Of a stretch of 64,000 nt of DNA, positions 61,002-64,000 are shown one piece after another. Source of the DNA: Gordionus sp. m RMFG-2023 (taxonomy: Eukaryota; Nematomorpha; Gordioida; Chordodea; Parachordodidae); NCBI RefSeq assembly GCF_954871325.1, contig NC_088776.1:1867985-1931984 (forward strand), written 5' to 3'. Position 1 is the first letter of the stretch. Every line of letters starts with the position of its first letter. A program made the position numbers and the translations under genes. The notes under the pieces are model-generated. The model was not told the DNA's origin. It searched no databases and worked only from the letters and a program-made list of their open reading frames with translations.

Positions 61002-64000
61002 ATTTCTATCACCCCACTTCCCGACAAAAAAAATAGAGGCAAAAAAAGGAAAGTTTTTTCTTTATTTTTCCGATAAAAAATTCATTCTTTGAGGTTTTTA
61101 GAAGTTTTATGATTTATGCAGATAAAGCATTCAATTAATAATATTTTTTATAGTGCTTTGTAATTTTAAAAAATAGTTAATTTCATATATTTCAACTTTG
61201 AATTAGAAAAAAAACTTAATTAGATATTTTATTTTGATATTATTTTAATATTATTTAATATTTGAAATCGATAGAATTAATTAATAAAAAATAAAATTAT
61301 ATCATTAAAATAATAAAACTTTGTTATAAAAAAAATATATATTAATTTTATGATGATTTTGGGAAAAATTTTGTGTTTTTTATTATATATATAGAAATAT
61401 TTTTATTTTTAGTTAAATGATAAATAAATATAATATTTAAAGTTTATTAAGTTTATCGATATTATTATTATATTAAAGTTATATATATATATAACATTTT
61501 ATATTGTATATTCGTAATTATTTTCCTTTCGCGAATTGCCATTTTTATAAAGCAAAAAAATATAGTAATTTAAAATATCAAAAATAGAAAATTAAATTAA
61601 TTAGAAAAATGATTTATTAAAATTTTTTTTTTTTTGCAGGAGGAAGCAAGGAAAATAAAGGAAAAAGAAAAGATTAGAAAAACAATTAATAAATTTGGCA
61701 TTGATCTAAGCATTTTTTCATTTAATTATTAAATTTAGGTATGGGAAAACTACTTAACATACTTAAACTATTTTTCATAATTTTTTGAAAGAAGAAATAA
61801 ATTTATTTTAAGAGAAGAAAGTGAAAAGAAATTAAAGATATTTGATATTTATATTGTTCGATAATTTATTGATTTACCCCCGTTTTCCAAAAAATTAATA
61901 TTTATATTTTTTTTCAAGTTTCTTTCTTTTATTTCTTTTCTTTCTTTGGCTCTTTTATTTTTTTTTAAATTTTTTTTTCTCCCTCCTCTTTTCGTTCAAA
62001 AAATCTTTTTTAAAGGGGCAAAAATTAGTGATCTATAAAAATTATTTGAAACCGATCCATTAAAAGGTGTAAATTTTGTAATAATCGCATCTTATAACCT
62101 CTTTAGGCCTTTGTCCTGATTAAGATATTTTTTTTACCCATTTTGCCCCGTATTTTAAATGACCTGGGGCTTAAATTTCAATTTATTTTATTTTATTTTT
62201 TTTGAATTCCGCTCAGCCCGGCTTAAGCGTTCGTAATTTATATATAATATTTTTTTTGAAAATATAGACCATAAAATTCTAAGTTGGGTTCTCGGAGAGA
62301 ACCTGCTGATATTTGTTAATATTATTTAATAAAACAATTTATAAAATATTCAGAAAGGTTTTTTCTTTTAGACCACCCGGGTATATTTAAGAAATTTAAC
62401 GGGTCGAGCCGGGTCGGGTCAAGCCGGGTCGGGCCGGGTCGGGCCGGGCGGGTCGGGTCGGGTTTAGGGCCGGGTCTGTAGGTCTCTGAAAATATTAAAT
62501 GGAAGATTTAAACCTTTTTCCCTGAAACCGAAAACCTTTTTTTTAATTATTTTTTTGTTCTTTAATTTTTATCCGTTCTGGAATATCTTTTGACATTTTC
62601 TTTCGTATAAAAATTATTATTTGCGCTCATAGAATTTATACTGTATTGTAATAGCCCTTTGATTTTATTTAAACAAATAAGTATATAATTAATTAATTAT
62701 ATATATTTTTTCAAATAAATTATGTAAATAAAAGATATTCACTATCATTTTTTCTTCTTTTTATTTTTCAAACTTCTACTAATAAATAATAAATTATATT
62801 ATAATTTAAATGGCCAAGAAAAGAATAAAATCTTAGCAGACTAAATGCCTCGAAGGGAAGGGCTCCAATAGGAATAGGGGATGGTATGTGATCGAAATGG
62901 AAAATAATTTTAAAAAAATTTGAATTAGAATAGCTTTCAAAAAAAGATATATATAACCGATTTCGCTAAAATCTAAACAACCCAATAATTATTCATATAA
63001 TTTTCCCGGGCAAATGACAGCTAATCATTTGCCCACTGAACAAATTTGGGGATGGGTTCTATATCATTAAAATAAAAAAATGGCTAAAAATTGGAAATTT
63101 CTCTTATATCTCCTAGGAAATTTTCAAAGTAAACTGAAAACACTTGTATTTAGGGTTGAGTTATCAGAAAAATTACTAAAAAATTGTGTGGAAATATAAC
63201 CATTTCTCTCAATTTGATTTCCCAAATTCTCAACTTAAATACGTACTCCCCTTAGCATCTATTAATATTAATTTCAAATTTACTTTAAAAAAATTTCTAG
63301 GAAGATATAAGGAAGATTCTCAATTTTTAGCCGATTTTTGTTTTAGCGATTTGGAAACGGGAAAACCTCGAATTCTTTATGTAAAAAGATTAATTTAAAT
63401 GAAGTAATAATTAATGTTTTAAAAAGGATAAAATAATAAAACAATTTTCGTTCAAACATTTGTATATTTTAATAAAGTATCTAATAACTTACATCTAAAC
63501 TCTCTACTAGGCTGAATAATTTGTTACAATACAATATAATCTAACAGCATAAATTATGTTATAACCTTTTGTTTTTTTTTGTAAAAAAAATTACAATGAT
63601 TAAACGCGTCAAAATTTTTGATTAAATAAATGTTATATATTTTTAATTATAAAACAAAAATCAACTAACAAAAAAATTAAATAACTGACCACTCCTAATC
63701 AAATCATATTGGATATTTTTTTTCCCCACCCCTATATCGGTGGTTATAATCACGTTCATTAATATAAATTCGAAAAAAATAAGAGAAGAGAGAGATTAAT
63801 ATAGAGTAATAATTATAATCATAAAATATAATTAGTAGATATATATATATCATAATAGTAAAAAAAATAAATTATATATATTTTTTATAGTTAATTAAAT
63901 AATTATGTAATTTGTTATATTAAAAAAAAACTCTAGATAGCTTTCTTTTAAAAATTAATTTTTCGAAGTTAGAAATATAAATCATTCGTTAGTCAAAAAA
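61002..64000. other. AT-rich region upstream of the GPR158-like gene
   Basis: Likely contains the 5' leader and promoter of the minus-strand receptor, but no TATA box or initiator can be singled out in such AT-rich DNA. It also holds the GC-rich element at 62200-62490. A + strand open stretch at 63186-63398 is unrecognised. Confidence 0.4.
62200..62490. mobile_element. GC-rich GGCCCGG-family element
   Basis: Near 62400 a run of 'gggtcgggccgggtcgggcc' repeats is followed by 'gggccgggtctgtaggtctc', the typical right end. A matching left part may be 'cgctcagcccggcttaagcg' near 62211, giving about 290 bp. Confidence 0.65.

Noticed and set aside
63186-63398. Plus-strand 70-residue open stretch ending LETGKPRILYVKRLI
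   Set aside because: No recognised family, no clear splice partner and a non-ATG start; possibly a terminal exon of an unknown gene but unsupported.

Overview
The window is AT-rich eukaryotic DNA, with GT-AG introns from about 100 bases to over 10 kb, many small foldback transposons, and long purine/pyrimidine microsatellites. The gene content (a GPR158/GPR179-type class C receptor, a FMRFamide-receptor-like class A receptor, a secreted antistasin-type protein) points to an invertebrate animal; the phylum cannot be fixed from sequence alone.

Layout. 1-5790: an old composite block bounded by long inverted repeats, holding decayed hAT (ZMYM1/DUF4371-type) and KRBA2-like integrase remnants plus a local ~240-bp repeat. 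7840-9420: a decayed KIAA1586-like hAT transposase. 10185-12870: a ~165-195 bp tandem satellite split by a 5'-truncated LINE with a poly-A tail and a 13-bp target duplication. 13.4 kb: a foldback element. 16814-18328: an intact intronless class A GPCR on the + strand. 19.1-19.6 kb: a polypurine microsatellite. 21-25 kb: LINE and MULE remnants and foldbacks. 27319-28536 (minus): a two-exon secreted antistasin-like gene. 29-33 kb: mobile-element relics. 33988-61001 (minus): one 27-kb gene for a GPR158/GPR179-like receptor, read here as 12 exons encoding a long N-terminal region, a Cache-type ectodomain, a cysteine-rich stalk, seven membrane helices and a cytoplasmic tail. Its introns carry most of the microsatellites and foldbacks. 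61-64 kb: AT-rich upstream DNA.

The three host genes are all signalling or extracellular proteins but show no sign of acting together. At least four small repeat families fill the space: FB-1 (about 220 bp, ends AGTGTTGTTAAACGG), FB-2 (ends AGTGCGCACAAATTGAGCG), FB-3 (core TTGAATTAAGCTTCTAA) and a GC-rich GGCCCGG family with one clear 8-bp target duplication. No rRNA, tRNA or CRISPR array was seen.
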